Program-made: the position numbers and the translations under genes
Notes under the pieces: model-generated
The model's database searches: none
Told to the model about the DNA's origin: nothing
Seen by the model: only the letters and a program-made list of their open reading frames with translations
Assembly: GCF_900112765.1 (NCBI RefSeq)
Contig: NZ_FOMZ01000009.1
Location: 62,001 to 126,000, forward strand
Direction of reading: 5' to 3'
DNA: 64,000 nucleotides
From: Actinopolyspora alba
GTDB lineage: Bacteria; Actinomycetota; Actinomycetes; Mycobacteriales; Pseudonocardiaceae
In this document: one piece after another, positions 8,408 through 19,866 of the stretch
How positions within the stretch are numbered: the stretch's first letter is position 1
How the letters are laid out: each line of letters begins with the position of its first letter

Positions 8408-9175
8408 TCAGTCGCCCAGAGCGGAGTCCTTGGCCGCTTCGCGGTCCAACAACCACAGCGTCCGGTCCCGCCCCCGGGCACCCGCCGCCGGGATGTCGAC
8501 CGGATCAGCCCCGCTCAGTGCCCGTGACACCGCCTCGGCCTTGCCCGCTCCCGTGGTCATCAGCCACACCTCGGAGGCGGACGCGATCGCGGGCAGGGTC
8601 AGTGAGATCCGCGTCGGCGGTGGTTTCGGGCAGTCCCGAACAGCCACCGCGGTGCGCTCGCGTTCGCGCACGTAGGGCGTGTCGGGAAACAGCGAGGCGG
8701 TGTGCCCCTCCTCGCCTACACCCAGCAGCAGCACGTCGAACCGGGGGACCCCATTGTCCGAATCCGTGCCCGCCAGGGTGCGCAGCACCTCGGCGTAGTG
8801 GTCCGCCGCCGACTCGGCATCAGCGCCGAACCGGCCGTCGGACGGGGCCATCGGGTGTACGCGCCGCGGGTCGAGCGGCACGTGATCCAGCAGTGCCGCA
8901 CGCGCCTGGGTCTCGTTGCGCTCGCCGTCGCCGTCGGTCAGGAACCGCTCGTCACCCCAGAACAGGTTCACCGCGGACCAGTCCACGGCCGAGCGGGCGG
9001 TCGAGTCCCGCACCCGTTCCAGCACGCCGATCCCGGTGCGCCCGCCGGTCAGCACCACCGAGGCGACACCGCGGGCCGCCTGGGCGTCCACGATGCTGGT
9101 GAGCAGCCTGGCGGCCGTCGCCTCAGCGAGCACCTCCGCGTCCGGGTGGACGATCATCTCGTTGTCACTCATCAT
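8408..9175 (-). CDS. pgl: 6-phosphogluconolactonase
   Basis: 255 aa. Hydrolyses 6-phosphogluconolactone, the second step of the oxidative pentose phosphate pathway, in the cytoplasm. The SugP/DevB-type motifs are clear: VVLTGGRTG (about residues 40-48), NLFWGDERF (about 69-77) and LLLGVGEEGHTASLFP (about 149-164). The start ATG overlaps the opcA stop (ATGATGA), and a second ATG lies one codon later. Last gene of the tkt-tal-pgi-zwf-opcA-pgl operon, followed by a strong hairpin terminator. Confidence 0.95.
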   Translation of the reverse strand: MMSDNEMIVHPDAEVLAEATAARLLTSIVDAQAARGVASVVLTGGRTGIGVLERVRDSTARSAVDWSAVNLFWGDERFLTDGDGERNETQARAALLDHVPLDPRRVHPMAPSDGRFGADAESAADHYAEVLRTLAGTDSDNGVPRFDVLLLGVGEEGHTASLFPDTPYVRERERTAVAVRDCPKPPPTRISLTLPAIASASEVWLMTTGAGKAEAVSRALSGADPVDIPAAGARGRDRTLWLLDREAAKDSALGD

Positions 9176-10136
9176 TGTTGCCCCGCCGAGACCGGTTCCG
9201 CCTGTTCCTCGTTCTCGGAGCCCTCGCCCCGCACCACGTTCGAGAGCCCCCGTAACGTGCTCTCGTAGATCTCGTCCGGGCCGAGTCTGCGCAGCTCCTC
9301 GGCCAGGCAGTCGCGTACCGCCCTGCGGTGCAGCGTCACCCTGCGGTCCTGCTGGCCGGGTTGGGTGAGGTAGCCGATCTTGCCGTCGGGCCGGACCACC
9401 TCCACGTTCCCGCTCGGACGTTCCAACACCGCGGAGACGATGCCCGGACCCCGGTGGACCTCCCGGCGCACCGGGATACCGAGACTGGCCGCCAGCCAGC
9501 CCGCCAGCAGATCCGTCGAGGGCGAGTCGGACTCGCCGCTGACGACCGCTCCCTCGATCGGCTCGAACGGTGGCAGGTCCAGCGAGGCAGCCAGCAGGGC
9601 ACGCCACGAGGTGAGCCGGGTCCACGCCAGATCGGTGTCGCCGTCCACGTAGGAGCGCACCCTGGTGCGCAGCGCCTCGATCGGGTCCGGTTCGGCGGCG
9701 GCGTCGGTGATCCGCCGATGCGCCAGTTCCCCGATCGGGTCCTTGGCCGGGAACTCGGGGGCGTCGTTGGGCCACCACACCACTACCGGGGCGTCCGGCA
9801 GCAGCAGCGGCACGACGGAGCCCGCGCCCTCCTCGGCGAGCGGGCCGTACAACCGCAGCACCACCACTTCCGAGGCCCCGGCGTCGCCGCCGATGCGGAT
9901 CTGGGCGTCCAGCCGGGCCGCGGCCTGCCTGGCACCCTTGGCGACCACGATCACCCGCGCCGGGTGCTCCCGGCTGGCCTCGTTGGCCTCCTGGATCGCC
10001 TCCTCGGTCTCTGTTCCGTCCCCGGTGACGATTACCAGCGTCAGCACCCTGCCGAGCGCGACGGCACCACCGGACTCGCGCAGCTCGACCATTTTCTTGT
10101 TGACCTGCGAAGTGGTGGTGGAGGGCAGATCGACGA

Positions 10137-10140
<4 letters not shown>
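9172..10140 (-). CDS. opcA: Glucose-6-phosphate dehydrogenase assembly protein OpcA
   Basis: 322 aa from a GTG that overlaps the zwf stop (GTGA). OpcA is an actinobacterial and cyanobacterial partner needed for full activity or assembly of glucose-6-phosphate dehydrogenase. The N-terminus IVDLPSTTTSQVNKKMVELR and the central PVVVWWPNDAPEFPA block are characteristic. Its position directly between zwf and pgl with overlaps on both sides supports the role. The last about 15 residues (ENEEQAEPVSAGQQ) are a variable tail. Confidence 0.94.
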
Positions 10141-11666
<1,526 letters not shown>

Positions 11667-11693
11667 GTGTTTTCCTTTCCTGCCGCTCGCGCC

Positions 11694-13319
11694 TCAGCCC
11701 GCCGTACGCAGATCCTGCACCGCTTTGACCAGCTCCACCAGTCCGGTGGTGCGGTCCGTGAGGTGCAGCCGGAGCACCGGCCGGTTCCGCTGTGCGAGAA
11801 CCTGGCCGTCCCCGAGGGCCTGGGCACGTTGCAGCCCCGAGAGGGTGTACGGGCGTCCCGGAACCTCCATGTCCTCACCGACCGCGCCGGTCACCTGCAA
11901 AAACACCCCGTTCTGGTGACCGCCCTTGTGGTACTGGCCGGTGGAGTGCAGGAAGCGGGGACCCCAGCCGAAAGTCGTCTGCAGCCCGCTGCGGCGAGCC
12001 AGTTCGGGACGCAGCACGCTGATCGAGGCGTCGTCGAGCCGATCGAGGTAGGCCTGTACCGCGAGGTAGCCGTTCGCGGGGGCCGCGTTGATCAGCGCCC
12101 GCAGCGCCTCGGCGACACTGCCGACGCCGGGGGAGAGCCACTCACCGGTCGCGTGGATCTCGATGGACCCGTCCACGGCGGCCGGGGTGGCCACGGGGCC
12201 TCCCGACGGCCCGTCCAGCAGGCCGCGTGCCGCCTGCTTGGCGGCCTCGACGTCGGGCTGGTCGAACGGGTTGATGCCGAGCAGCCTGCCCGCCAGTGCC
12301 GTGGCGAACTCCCACAGCAGCATCAGGCCACCCAGCGAGCCGTGCGTGCCCACCGCCGCGGCACCGGCCGCGGGGCCGATGGCCACCGGTGTGGCGTCGT
12401 CGCCCGCCGTGGTGAAACCGGGCGCTTCCACGTTCTCCACCGGCACGGGGAGCAGCCCGATCCCGGACTTGCCGGTGGACTCGGCGATCAGCTGTTCGAC
12501 CCAGTCGGCGAAGCCCACTATCCCGGATCCGCTGTCGGCGAGTACCACCTTCTCCGCTCCCGACCGGTGGGCGGCCGACAGTGCGGCGGCCAGGCGGATC
12601 GCGGGGTTCGACTCGTCGTCGGCACTCACCGAGGGGAAGACCGATTCGGCGTCGTCCAGCAAACCGGCGACGTCGGCACCCGCCAACCCGGCGGGCACCA
12701 GGCCGAAGGCGCTCAGCGCCGAGTAGCGTCCGCCGACGTTCGGGTCCGCGGTGAACACCTTGCGGTAGCCGGACTCCTCCCCGGTGGTCTGCAGCGGGGA
12801 TTCCGGGTCGGTGACCACGATCATGCGCCGCGCGGGGTCGATGCCCTCATCGGAGAACGCCCGCTCGAAGATGCGCCGGTGGCTGTCGGTCTCCACCGTG
12901 GTGCCGGACTTGGAGGAGACCACCACCACGGTGCGCTCCAGTTCGCCCTCCAGGGCGTCGCGCACCTGGGCCGGATCGGTGGTGTCCAGCACGACCAGCG
13001 CGGTGCCGGCCGTGGCCGTGATCACCTCCGGAGCCAGCGAGGAGCCGCCCATGCCCGCCAGCACGACCCGGGTCAGCCCTTCCTCGTAGAGCTCGGCGCG
13101 CAGTGCGTCGATCTCGGCGACCAGGCCGCGCGAGGTTTCGTGCAGAGTGGTCCACGACAGCCGGATCGATGCCTCCGACTCGGCCTCCGGGCCCCACAGC
13201 GTCGGATTCTGCGCGGCGAGTTCGCTCGCGGCACGGTCGTTGACCAGCCGCTGGACCAGGGGCTCGGCCTCCCGTGCCAGCGAAGGATCGGCGATCTCGG
13301 CTGAGGTTTCAGTCGTCAT
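11694..13319 (-). CDS. pgi: Glucose-6-phosphate isomerase
   Basis: 541 aa, ATG with AAGGA 6 nt upstream. Interconverts glucose 6-phosphate and fructose 6-phosphate. Both SIS-type halves are present: GMGGSSLAPEV (about 88-98), SSKSGTTVET (about 134-143), the GTHGSLGG region and the C-terminal HKGGHQNGVFLQ motif. This is the diverged Pgi type found inside actinobacterial pentose-phosphate operons rather than the E. coli type. Its place between tal and zwf links regeneration of glucose 6-phosphate with the oxidative branch; M. tuberculosis lacks pgi at the equivalent place. Confidence 0.93.
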   Translation of the reverse strand: MTTETSAEIADPSLAREAEPLVQRLVNDRAASELAAQNPTLWGPEAESEASIRLSWTTLHETSRGLVAEIDALRAELYEEGLTRVVLAGMGGSSLAPEVITATAGTALVVLDTTDPAQVRDALEGELERTVVVVSSKSGTTVETDSHRRIFERAFSDEGIDPARRMIVVTDPESPLQTTGEESGYRKVFTADPNVGGRYSALSAFGLVPAGLAGADVAGLLDDAESVFPSVSADDESNPAIRLAAALSAAHRSGAEKVVLADSGSGIVGFADWVEQLIAESTGKSGIGLLPVPVENVEAPGFTTAGDDATPVAIGPAAGAAAVGTHGSLGGLMLLWEFATALAGRLLGINPFDQPDVEAAKQAARGLLDGPSGGPVATPAAVDGSIEIHATGEWLSPGVGSVAEALRALINAAPANGYLAVQAYLDRLDDASISVLRPELARRSGLQTTFGWGPRFLHSTGQYHKGGHQNGVFLQVTGAVGEDMEVPGRPYTLSGLQRAQALGDGQVLAQRNRPVLRLHLTDRTTGLVELVKAVQDLRTAG

Positions 13320-13536
13320 ATGGTTCCTTCGCGTTCGATCGTCAACACACGACGAGACGGATGGTGCACACGTTTACAGGCGGCCGCCGGTTCGTGAGGC
13401 CCTTTCACGAGCGAGGGTGTGGTTCGGGAGGGGATTCCCGGCACCACCGCCGTGTTCCGGCCGGTCGTCCGTGCCGAACACCCACTCGTCAGGATTCCTC
13501 GATCCGACCGGGCGGCCGCCTGCGTTCGCGTGGTTT

Positions 13537-13570
13537 TCACCCGTGCGGGGAGTGGTCCTCACACGGGTGA
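13537..13570 (-). terminator. Hairpin downstream of tal
   Basis: 9-bp perfect arms TCACCCGTG / CACGGGTGA enclose a 16-nt loop just after the tal stop, in the 258-bp gap before pgi. It may reduce read-through or process the transcript, so pgi could also have its own promoter in this gap. Confidence 0.5.
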
Positions 13571-13577
13571 GGCACCG

Positions 13578-14684
13578 TTACCGAGCCTGCTCGAGCTGCT
13601 GCGAAACCGTCCGCAGCAACTCGTCCCAGGACTTCTCGAACTTCTCCACGCCTTCGCGCTCCAGCACGGTGTAGACGTCGTCGAGGTCGATGCCGATCTC
13701 GGACAGCGAGTCGAACACCTGCTGCGAGGCCCCGGCGGTGCCGCTGACCGTGTCGCCCAGGATGTTGCCGTGGTCGGCGACCGCTTCCAGGGTGGACTCG
13801 GGCATGGTGTTGACCGTGTTCGGCGCCACCAGCTCGTCGACGTAGCGGGTGTCGGAGTAGGCGGGTTCCTTGACACCGGTCGAGGCCCACAGCGGCCGCT
13901 GCCGGTGTGCTCCGGCCTGTTCGAGGGCCTGCCAGCGCTGGCCGGTGAAGACCTCCTCGTAGGCCGCGTAGGCCAGCCGGGCGTTGGCGATGGCCGCCTT
14001 GCCGTACAGGTGTTCCGGTCCGTCCAGCTGCTTCAGTCGCTTGTCGATCTCCGAGTCCACGCGGGAGACGAAGAACGAGGCGACCGAGAAGATCCGGCTG
14101 ATGTCGTGCCCGTTCTCCCTGGCCCGCTCCAGACCGGTGATGAAGGCGTCCATGACCTCGCGGTAGCGCTGCACCGAGAAGATCAGCGTGACGTTGACGC
14201 TGATGCCCTCAGCCAGCGTGCGCGTGATCGCGGGCAGTCCCTCCACCGTGGCCGGGATCTTGACGAACAGGTTGGGGCGGTCCACCGCCTTGGCCAGTTC
14301 CAGGGCCTCCTTGACCGTGCTCTCGGTGTCGTGGGCCAGCCTCGGGTCGACCTCCAGCGAGATGCGACCGTCCTCACCACCGGTGGCGGTGTGCACCTCG
14401 CGGAAGACGTCCGCCGCGTCGCGGATGTCCTTGGTCATCAACTCGCGGACGGCCTCTTCCACCCCGGCACCCCGGCCGGCGAGTTCACGTACCTGGTCGT
14501 TGTAGTCCGCCGCGTTGGACAGCGCGCTCGCGAAGATCGTGGGGTTGCTGGTGACCCCGACCAGGTTCTTGTTCGCGATCAGCTCGGCCAGATTGCCCGA
14601 GTTGATCCGCTGCCTGGACAGGTCGTCCAGCCAGATGGCCACGCCGGCGTCGCTGAGTGCCTGCAGATTGCTGTTGCCGCTCAC
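13578..14684 (-). CDS. tal: Transaldolase
   Basis: 368 aa from GTG 14684 with GGAGG 6 nt upstream. Transfers a dihydroxyacetone unit between sugar phosphates in the non-oxidative pentose phosphate pathway. The N-terminal [14 protein letters not shown], the NPTIFA motif (about residues 47-52), the Schiff-base lysine in the LFVKIPAT segment (about 139-146) and the [10 protein letters not shown] motif are all present. It is the longer actinobacterial form. It lies 52 bp downstream of tkt. Confidence 0.96.
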   Translation of the reverse strand: MSGNSNLQALSDAGVAIWLDDLSRQRINSGNLAELIANKNLVGVTSNPTIFASALSNAADYNDQVRELAGRGAGVEEAVRELMTKDIRDAADVFREVHTATGGEDGRISLEVDPRLAHDTESTVKEALELAKAVDRPNLFVKIPATVEGLPAITRTLAEGISVNVTLIFSVQRYREVMDAFITGLERARENGHDISRIFSVASFFVSRVDSEIDKRLKQLDGPEHLYGKAAIANARLAYAAYEEVFTGQRWQALEQAGAHRQRPLWASTGVKEPAYSDTRYVDELVAPNTVNTMPESTLEAVADHGNILGDTVSGTAGASQQVFDSLSEIGIDLDDVYTVLEREGVEKFEKSWDELLRTVSQQLEQAR

Positions 14685-14736
14685 TAGTTACCTCCGTCGT
14701 TCGCAGCGGTTGCGGTTCGGCCGGGTGCGACCGGTC

Positions 14737-16833
14737 TCAGTTCGACCGCGCGCTGCTCAGGCTCCGTCGGGCTGCGGCGACCACGGCTTCGGTGGTGATG
14801 CCGAACTTCTCGAACAACGTCTTGTAGTCGGCCGAAGCACCGAAGTGCTCCAGCGAGACGATCTCGCCGCTGTCACCCGTGAAGCGGTACCAGGGTTGCG
14901 CGATGCCGGCTTCGACAGCGACCCGCGCGCGCACCGCGGCCGGCAGCACCCGCTCCCGGTAGCTCTCCTCCTGCGCGTCGAACCACTCGACGCACGGCAT
15001 CGAGACCACGCGAGTGGGGACGCCCTCGTTCTCCAGGATCCCGCGGGCCTCCACAGCCAGCTGCACCTCGGAGCCGGTGGCGATGAGTACCAGCTCCGGT
15101 GTACCCGAGGAGGCATCGGCCAACACGTAGCCACCCCGTGCGACACCCTCGCTGTCGGTGCCCTCCAGCGTCGGCACGCCCTGGCGGGTCAGCGCCAGCC
15201 CGGCCGGTCCCTCGGGCCGTTCCAGCACGCTCTTCCAAGCGGCGGCGGTCTCGTTGGCGTCGGCCGGGCGCACCATCGACAGGCCGGGGATACCGCGCAG
15301 GCTCGCCAGCTGCTCCACCGGCTGGTGGGTCGGTCCGTCCTCGCCCAGTCCGATCGAGTCGTGGGTCCAGACGTAGATGGTGGGAACCCGCATCAGCGCC
15401 GCGAGCCGCACCGCGGGCCGCATGTAGTCGGAGAAGATCAGGAAGGTGCCGCCGTACGGCCGGGTGCCGCCGTGCAGCGCGATCCCGTTGAGCAGCGAGC
15501 CCATGGCGTGCTCCCGGACGCCGAAGTGCAGCGTGCGGCCGTGGGGCTGCGCCTGGAACATCTCCGTGGAGATGCTCTCGGGGCCGAACGAGTCGGCGCC
15601 CTTCATCGTGGTGTTGTTGCTCTCGGCCAGGTCGGCCGAACCGCCCCACAGCTCGGGGAGCACGTCCTTGAGCGAGGCCAGCACCTCGGCGGACGCCTTG
15701 CGGGTGGCGATGCCCTTGGCGTCCGGTTCCCAGCTGGGCAGCGCGTCCGCCCAGTCGGCGGGCAGCTCACGGGAGCTCAGCCGGTCGAGCAGCGCCTTGC
15801 GCTGCGGGTTCTCCGCCGCCCACGAGTCGAAGGCGATCTGCCACTTCTGGTGCGCGGCCCTGCCCTGCTCGGCGACCGTGCGGGTGTGGGCGATCACCTC
15901 GTCGGCCACCTCGAAGGACTTGTCCGGGTCGAAGCCCAGCGCCTTCTTGACCTCGGCGACCTCCTCGCCGCCCAGCGCGGCGCCGTGGGACTTGCCGCTG
16001 TTCATCTTGTTCGGGGCCGGGTAGCCGATCACCGTGCGCAGCACGATCAGGCTCGGGCGGTCGGTCTCGGCGCGCGCGGCTTCCACCGCGTCCAGGAAGC
16101 CTCGCACGTCCTCGCCGCCGTCGACGGTGACCACGTGCCAGCCGTAGGCCTCGTAACGCTTGGCCGTGTCCTCCGACAGGGCGATGTGCGTGTCGTCCTC
16201 GATGGAGATCTCGTTGGAGTCGTAGATCACCGTGAGGTTGCCCAGCCGCTGGGTCCCGGCCAGGGAGGACGCCTCGGAAGTGACACCTTCCTCGATGTCA
16301 CCGTCGGAGGCCAGCGCGTAGATCTGGTGGTCGAAAACGCTCTCGCCCGGCTCGGCGTCCGGGTCGAACAGGCCGCGCTCGCGCCGGGCGGCCATCGCCA
16401 TGCCGACCGCGTTGGCCAGTCCCTGGCCCAGCGGGCCGGTGGTGGTCTCGACACCGGTGGTGTGGCCGTACTCCGGGTGTCCGGGTGTGGCCGAGTCCCA
16501 GGTGCGCAGCGCCTTGATGTCTTCCAGCTCCATCCCGTATCCGCACAGGTAGAGCTGCAGGTACAGCGTCAGGCTCGAGTGCCCGGCGGAGAGCACGAAG
16601 CGGTCCCGGCCGATCCAGCTCGCATCGTTGGGATCGTGGCGCAGTACCCGCTGGAACAGCGCGTACACGGCCGGGGCCAGGCTCATCGCGGTACCGGGGT
16701 GGCCGTTGCCGCACTTCTCGACCGCGTCGGCGGCCAGCACGCGGATCGTGTCCACGGCGCGTTGGTCCAGCTCGGTCCAGTCCTCGGGAACTCGTTTGGT
16801 GGTCAAACGGGCAAGGTCGTCTGTGACGGACAC
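14737..16833 (-). CDS. tkt: Transketolase
   Basis: 698 aa from GTG 16833, with a GGAG about 9 nt upstream; this start gives the usual VSVTDDLARLT N-terminus. Thiamine diphosphate enzyme moving two-carbon units in the pentose phosphate pathway. The GNGHPGTAMSLAP motif (about residues 40-52), the ThDP-binding GDGDIEEG-type motif, here SDGDIEEGVTSE (about 172-183), and the C-terminal TGSEVQLA motif are present. First gene of the leftward operon, so the 299-bp region upstream should hold its main promoter. Confidence 0.96.
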   Translation of the reverse strand: MSVTDDLARLTTKRVPEDWTELDQRAVDTIRVLAADAVEKCGNGHPGTAMSLAPAVYALFQRVLRHDPNDASWIGRDRFVLSAGHSSLTLYLQLYLCGYGMELEDIKALRTWDSATPGHPEYGHTTGVETTTGPLGQGLANAVGMAMAARRERGLFDPDAEPGESVFDHQIYALASDGDIEEGVTSEASSLAGTQRLGNLTVIYDSNEISIEDDTHIALSEDTAKRYEAYGWHVVTVDGGEDVRGFLDAVEAARAETDRPSLIVLRTVIGYPAPNKMNSGKSHGAALGGEEVAEVKKALGFDPDKSFEVADEVIAHTRTVAEQGRAAHQKWQIAFDSWAAENPQRKALLDRLSSRELPADWADALPSWEPDAKGIATRKASAEVLASLKDVLPELWGGSADLAESNNTTMKGADSFGPESISTEMFQAQPHGRTLHFGVREHAMGSLLNGIALHGGTRPYGGTFLIFSDYMRPAVRLAALMRVPTIYVWTHDSIGLGEDGPTHQPVEQLASLRGIPGLSMVRPADANETAAAWKSVLERPEGPAGLALTRQGVPTLEGTDSEGVARGGYVLADASSGTPELVLIATGSEVQLAVEARGILENEGVPTRVVSMPCVEWFDAQEESYRERVLPAAVRARVAVEAGIAQPWYRFTGDSGEIVSLEHFGASADYKTLFEKFGITTEAVVAAARRSLSSARSN

Positions 16834-17132
16834 TCCTCGCGGCTCCAGTTTCCCTCGCGCGGTGAATCCGGTCGAACTTGACCGATTCGTTCCGCTGTTA
16901 TCCCTCGTCCAACGTGCAGCGTAATCCTGTTGCGTGCTCGGTGTCGCGACCCGTCCGCCTCGTGGATGCGTTCGATGCCTCACCCCCGTCCGTGTGAACA
17001 CGCGAAACGTGCTATCCGTGTTCGGATTATCACTCGGAGTGATTAATTGATGGGGTGTCTTCGTCAGGTAAACCGGTGGAGCACGGATTCGTTCACCGCG
17101 AACAGGACGCGGGTGCCGCGGTTCGGGCGAAC
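16834..17132. promoter_or_regulatory. tkt upstream region with two inverted repeats
   Basis: This 299-bp gap lies between the DedA gene and tkt, both leftward. Two dyads stand out: GAACACG (16996-17002) pairing with CGTGTTC (17017-17023), and ATCACTC-G-GAGTGAT (17029-17043), a 15-bp near-perfect palindrome in an AT-richer patch. The first may terminate the DedA transcript; the second is a candidate operator for the pentose-phosphate operon. A confident -35/-10 pair is not seen. Confidence 0.4.
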
Positions 17133-17804
17133 TCACTCCGCTTCGGCTGAGCACTCCGCTTCGGGGCAGTACTCCGGTTCTTCCCGCTGCTGCCTGCGCG
17201 CGCGGGCCCGTCGAACGAGCACGAGCCCCGCGATCCCGACGGCCAGCACGCCGAACACCACCCAGCTGGCGTTGCCGAGTATCGCCCCCACACGTTCCAG
17301 CGAGGCTCTGGCCAGCGCACCCGTGGACACGTAGACCAGCGACCACAGCGCCGCCGCGGACAACGAGGCCAGCAGAAAGCGGTTGTAGCGCAGTTGCGAG
17401 ACCCCCGCCGCCGCGGGTGTGAAGGTCCTGACTATCGGCACCAACCTGGTCAGAAAGATCGCCAGCCCCCCGTGCCGGTCCAGCGTGGCGGTGGCCTGGT
17501 CCCAGCGTCGCACTCCCATGCGTCGCACGATCGAGGTGGAGCGCATCGCCGGGCCGTAGCGTCTGCCCAGCAGGTAACCCACGTGGTCACCGCCGGAGCC
17601 GCACACGGTGACCACCAGCAGCATCACACCGAGCAGTGCCCGGTTGTCCACGGAGGCACCGGCGATCAGCACGCCGGTTTCGCCGGGGATGAACATCCCC
17701 ATCCCCAGGCCGGACTCCGCGAACGCCATGGCCCCCGCGACGGTGAGGAGCAGCTCGTCGGGAAGTGACGAAAGCGTGTCCAACACGTCGGAGACCAGCG
17801 GCAT
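17133..17804 (-). CDS. DedA-family membrane protein
   Basis: 223 aa, integral membrane. Typical DedA marks are GMFIPGETG (about residues 36-44), GGDHVGYLLGRRYG (about 71-84) and the LTRLVPIVRTFTPAAAGV helix hairpin. DedA/VTT-domain proteins include undecaprenyl-phosphate and phospholipid flippase-type transporters; the cargo here is not known. The C-terminus is a cytoplasmic basic stretch followed by an unusual acidic, Cys-containing tail (EEPEYCPEAECSAEAE). 72 bp separate it from the permease gene upstream, so co-transcription is possible. Confidence 0.92.
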   Translation of the reverse strand: MPLVSDVLDTLSSLPDELLLTVAGAMAFAESGLGMGMFIPGETGVLIAGASVDNRALLGVMLLVVTVCGSGGDHVGYLLGRRYGPAMRSTSIVRRMGVRRWDQATATLDRHGGLAIFLTRLVPIVRTFTPAAAGVSQLRYNRFLLASLSAAALWSLVYVSTGALARASLERVGAILGNASWVVFGVLAVGIAGLVLVRRARARRQQREEPEYCPEAECSAEAE

Positions 17805-17876
17805 ACGTGTGCTCCAGAACTACGTAGTGATCGCGCGGGAGTTTCCCGCACGATCCTACACAGCCGCTCTTTCGAT

Positions 17877-19577
17877 TCAGTTTTTCAGTAGGGGTTCGCT
17901 GTCCCGGTTTTCGTGGCCGTTTCCGTGACGGAACCCCGCGCGGGGTAGCGGGGTCGACTGCGCCGGCAGCAGATGCGTCCCCGTCCGGTCCGTGGTGACG
18001 CACAACGAGCAGACGACGTCCTCGTGCGTCGGGCAGGCCAGCACGTCGGGCCGTTCGAAGTCCTGCTCGCACACGTGGCAGCGGTACGCGGTCGCCACGG
18101 GGGTGCCCGTACTGTCGAACCTGGGTTCGGGGATCCCGTCGTCGGTGCGCCGCAGGTAGAACCTCCCCCTGGTGGCGATGGCGATCACCGGGGGCAGCAC
18201 CAGTGCGAGCAGCACCGCCGCGATCGGCGAGTAGGGCTGCAAGGCGGAGCCCAACGCCCCGAAGTACATCGCGATCGAGATCGCGCTCGCTGTCGAGAAC
18301 GAGATCACTCCGACCGGGTTGATCGGGTGCAGCATCCCCCTGCGGTACTCCGGCACCCGCGGCGAGAGACGCAGCAGGTACTTGTTCAGCACGATGTCCG
18401 AGGCGACCGTGACCACCCACGCGATCGCGGTGTTGGCGTAGAAGCTCAGCACCGAGTTCAGGAACGCGAACATGTTCGCCTCCATCAGCACCAGTGCCAC
18501 GGCGAGGTTGCCGAACACGAACACGTTGCGTCCCGGATAGCGACGCGTGAGCCTGGTCGCCGAGTTCGTCCAGGTCAGCGAGCCGGAGTAGGCGTTGGTG
18601 ACGTTGATCTTGATCTGGCTGACCACGACCAGCACCACGGCCAGCGCCACCGCCAGCCATCCGGGCAGGAACAGCCCGTAGACGCCGAGGAACTGCTCCA
18701 CGGGTTCGGTCGCCGCGGAACCGGCCAACCCCAGCACGAAGAACGCCAGAAAAGCCCCGGTCGCCTGTTTGAGCGCGCCGAGCACCACCCAGCCCGGCCC
18801 GGCCGCGACCACCGAGATCCACCAACGCCGCGAGTTCTCCCGGGTCTTGGGTGGCATGAAGCGCAGGTAGTCGACCTGCTCGCCGATCTGGGCCATCAGC
18901 GACAGCGCCACCCCGGCACCGAGCAGCACCGCGGCGACGCTCACGCCGCCCGAGCCGTCCCGTCCCGCGAAGGCCAGCCATTCCCCCAGGGAACCGGGAT
19001 CACTGAGCACCAGGTAGACCATCGGAGCGACCATCAGCAGCAACCACACCGGCGTCGTCCAGACCTGCAGTTTGCTCAGGGCCGACATGCCGTAAACCAC
19101 CAGTGGGATCACGATCAGCGTGGTGATCAGGTAGCCGAGCCACAGCGGGATCCCGAGTCCCACCCGCAGCCCCTGCGCCATGATCGCACCCTCGGTGGCG
19201 AAGAAGATGAAGGTGAAGCTCCCGAAGATGACGCTGGTCAGCACCGAGCCGTAGTAGCCGAACCCGGATCCGCGAGTGACCAGGTCGAGGTCGATGTTGT
19301 AGCGCGCGCAGTAGTACGCGATGGGCAGCCCGGTGGTGAATATGATCAGCGCGGCCACCGCTATGCCCAGCAGCGCGTTGCTGGTGCCGTGCGTGAGCCC
19401 GATGCCGGCTCCGATGGAGAAGTCGGCGAGGTAGGCGATGCCGCCGAGCGCCGTGGTCGCGACCACGGGAGGACTCCATCGCCGATAACCGCGCGGGGCG
19501 AACCGCAGGGTGTAGTCCTCGAGCGTTTCGTCGGCCGCTCGGGTGGTCGTGCTCGCGTCGCTGGTCTGCCGCGGCAA
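17877..19577 (-). CDS. NCS1-family cytosine/purine-type permease with C-terminal zinc ribbon
   Basis: 566 aa from TTG 19577 with GGAG 7 nt upstream. About twelve hydrophobic helices cover residues 35-470, with NCS1-type features such as the sodium-site region GGIAYLADFSIGAGIG and the SQIKINVTNAYSGSLTWTN segment in the second half. It should import a nucleobase or related heterocycle by cation symport; the substrate is not readable. Unusually, the cytoplasmic C-terminus (about 495-535) holds CHVC, a CPTH unit and CSLC, a zinc-binding module not needed for transport. It shares an upstream region with the divergent haemoglobin gene. Confidence 0.88.
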   Translation of the reverse strand: MPRQTSDASTTTRAADETLEDYTLRFAPRGYRRWSPPVVATTALGGIAYLADFSIGAGIGLTHGTSNALLGIAVAALIIFTTGLPIAYYCARYNIDLDLVTRGSGFGYYGSVLTSVIFGSFTFIFFATEGAIMAQGLRVGLGIPLWLGYLITTLIVIPLVVYGMSALSKLQVWTTPVWLLLMVAPMVYLVLSDPGSLGEWLAFAGRDGSGGVSVAAVLLGAGVALSLMAQIGEQVDYLRFMPPKTRENSRRWWISVVAAGPGWVVLGALKQATGAFLAFFVLGLAGSAATEPVEQFLGVYGLFLPGWLAVALAVVLVVVSQIKINVTNAYSGSLTWTNSATRLTRRYPGRNVFVFGNLAVALVLMEANMFAFLNSVLSFYANTAIAWVVTVASDIVLNKYLLRLSPRVPEYRRGMLHPINPVGVISFSTASAISIAMYFGALGSALQPYSPIAAVLLALVLPPVIAIATRGRFYLRRTDDGIPEPRFDSTGTPVATAYRCHVCEQDFERPDVLACPTHEDVVCSLCVTTDRTGTHLLPAQSTPLPRAGFRHGNGHENRDSEPLLKN

Positions 19578-19866
19578 TACGCACTCCTCTCACCGTTTCG
19601 TCTTCCCGGCGGGCTGAGCCGGGTGCGGCGGGATTCTGGTGCGTTTCTGTTGCGTGGTGACTCCGAACGTGTTTCCGGAGTGTTTTCCCGTCGCGTTCCC
19701 CCGCGCGAACGCACGGTGTGCGTACTCGGGAGCTCCGGAACGGTCGGCCGGTGTTCGTCGGCAGGGCCGTGAAGTTACTTCCGGTGTTTACGCGGCAATT
19801 ACGTCCCGGAAAAGCGAGCAGGATTCACTCGGGGGTGACGTCGAATTCCCAGTTCCGGAGGCAGTG

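Noticed and set aside
14515-16881. 788-codon open frame opposite tkt
   Set aside because: Antisense shadow; tkt on the other strand has full motifs and codon bias.
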